NCBI GenBank assembly: GCA_944323675.1
Contig: CALUTK010000005.1
Coordinates: 1 to 47,473 of the forward strand
Origin: Candidatus Gastranaerophilales bacterium
Lineage (GTDB): Bacteria > Cyanobacteriota > Vampirovibrionia > Gastranaerophilales > Gastranaerophilaceae
Reading direction: 5' to 3'
Length of the DNA: 47,473 bases
How positions within the stretch are numbered: the first letter of the stretch is position 1; each line of letters begins with the position of its first letter. Under the pieces are notes generated by a model that saw nothing but the letters and a program-made list of their open reading frames with translations, was not told the DNA's origin and did not search any database. Positions 47,371 through 47,473 of the stretch are shown in pieces. A program made the translations under genes and the position numbers.

Positions 47371-47473
47371 AAAGCAGCCCGTAAGCCGTGTTCTGTTTTA
47401 GATAATCATCTGTCTGGTATTGTGATTACTCACAATCTCAAGCGATTTTTTAGAAGTGGGCGGACAGCCTTTA
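47371..47473 (-). ncRNA. rnpB: RNase P RNA, 3' end (partial, runs off the window)
   Basis: The reverse strand ends with the RNase P hallmark: CAGACAGATGATTATC followed by ACAGAACACGGCTTACGGGC, the conserved P4/3'-terminal block. Upstream, GAGATTGTGAG and nearby short stems also fit. Only the last ~100 nt are inside the window; the 5' part lies beyond 47,473. It faces the 295-residue gene tail to tail. Confidence 0.9.

Overview
The window looks like a low-GC, Gram-negative, fermentative gut bacterium. The best guess is a non-photosynthetic relative of cyanobacteria (Melainabacteria/Vampirovibrionia, order Gastranaerophilales). The reasons are: an LdpA-like iron-sulfur protein otherwise typical of Cyanobacteria; LPS-transport genes (LptB and an LptF/G permease) and a porin, which imply an outer membrane; a long plant-type PPi-dependent phosphofructokinase; and small lineage-type proteins that begin with SFTG or NFKG motifs. 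The taxonomy is an inference from gene content and was not computed.

Layout. 0-5 kb: tRNA-Met with a truncated duplicate, a MATE exporter, enolase, a repeat-rich gap and a SpeA-type decarboxylase. 5-12 kb: porin, a small unknown protein, a decayed XRE gene, HAD and NUDIX hydrolases, Hsp20, a lytic transglycosylase and a membrane protein. 11.5-13.2 kb: a metal-regulator cluster of a DtxR-like repressor, a phosphopantetheinyl transferase and a DUF2023-like protein. Two near-identical promoters there carry a palindromic operator between -35 and -10. 13.3-19.3 kb: a serine hydrolase translationally coupled to the LdpA homologue, a frameshifted XRE gene, ClpB, a dispersed repeat, and a very structured small transcript encoding a 44-residue peptide. 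19.4-30 kb: ACT-domain protein and AGCS symporter, a glycosyltransferase, PPi-PFK, a metallophosphoesterase, aroK-aroB, an ArsB/NhaD-type transporter, an exported protein and a methyltransferase. 30-36 kb: XRE regulator, a repeat-containing small protein, FixC-FixX, RsmD, and an LptB - LptF/G - phosphodiester glycosidase operon. 36-47.5 kb: a SIMPL protein, a small membrane protein, LigA, agmatinase, an NFKG protein, a composite repeat, Mfd carrying in-frame repeat insertions, a PrsA-like foldase lipoprotein, an unknown 295-residue protein, and the 3' end of RNase P RNA.

How the genes fit together. The window is mostly chromosomal housekeeping: glycolysis (enolase, PPi-PFK), the shikimate pathway (AroK, AroB), arginine-to-putrescine (SpeA then SpeB), envelope assembly (LptB, LptF/G, porin, PrsA, glycosyltransferase), repair (Mfd, LigA) and proteostasis (ClpB, Hsp20). 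There is no prophage, insertion sequence or CRISPR array. The most unusual features are non-coding: recurrent -10 boxes 6-8 nt before start codons (apparent leaderless mRNAs), dispersed repeats that have entered the mfd reading frame, the twin operator-promoters, and the structured 44-residue-peptide transcript at 18.97-19.30 kb.
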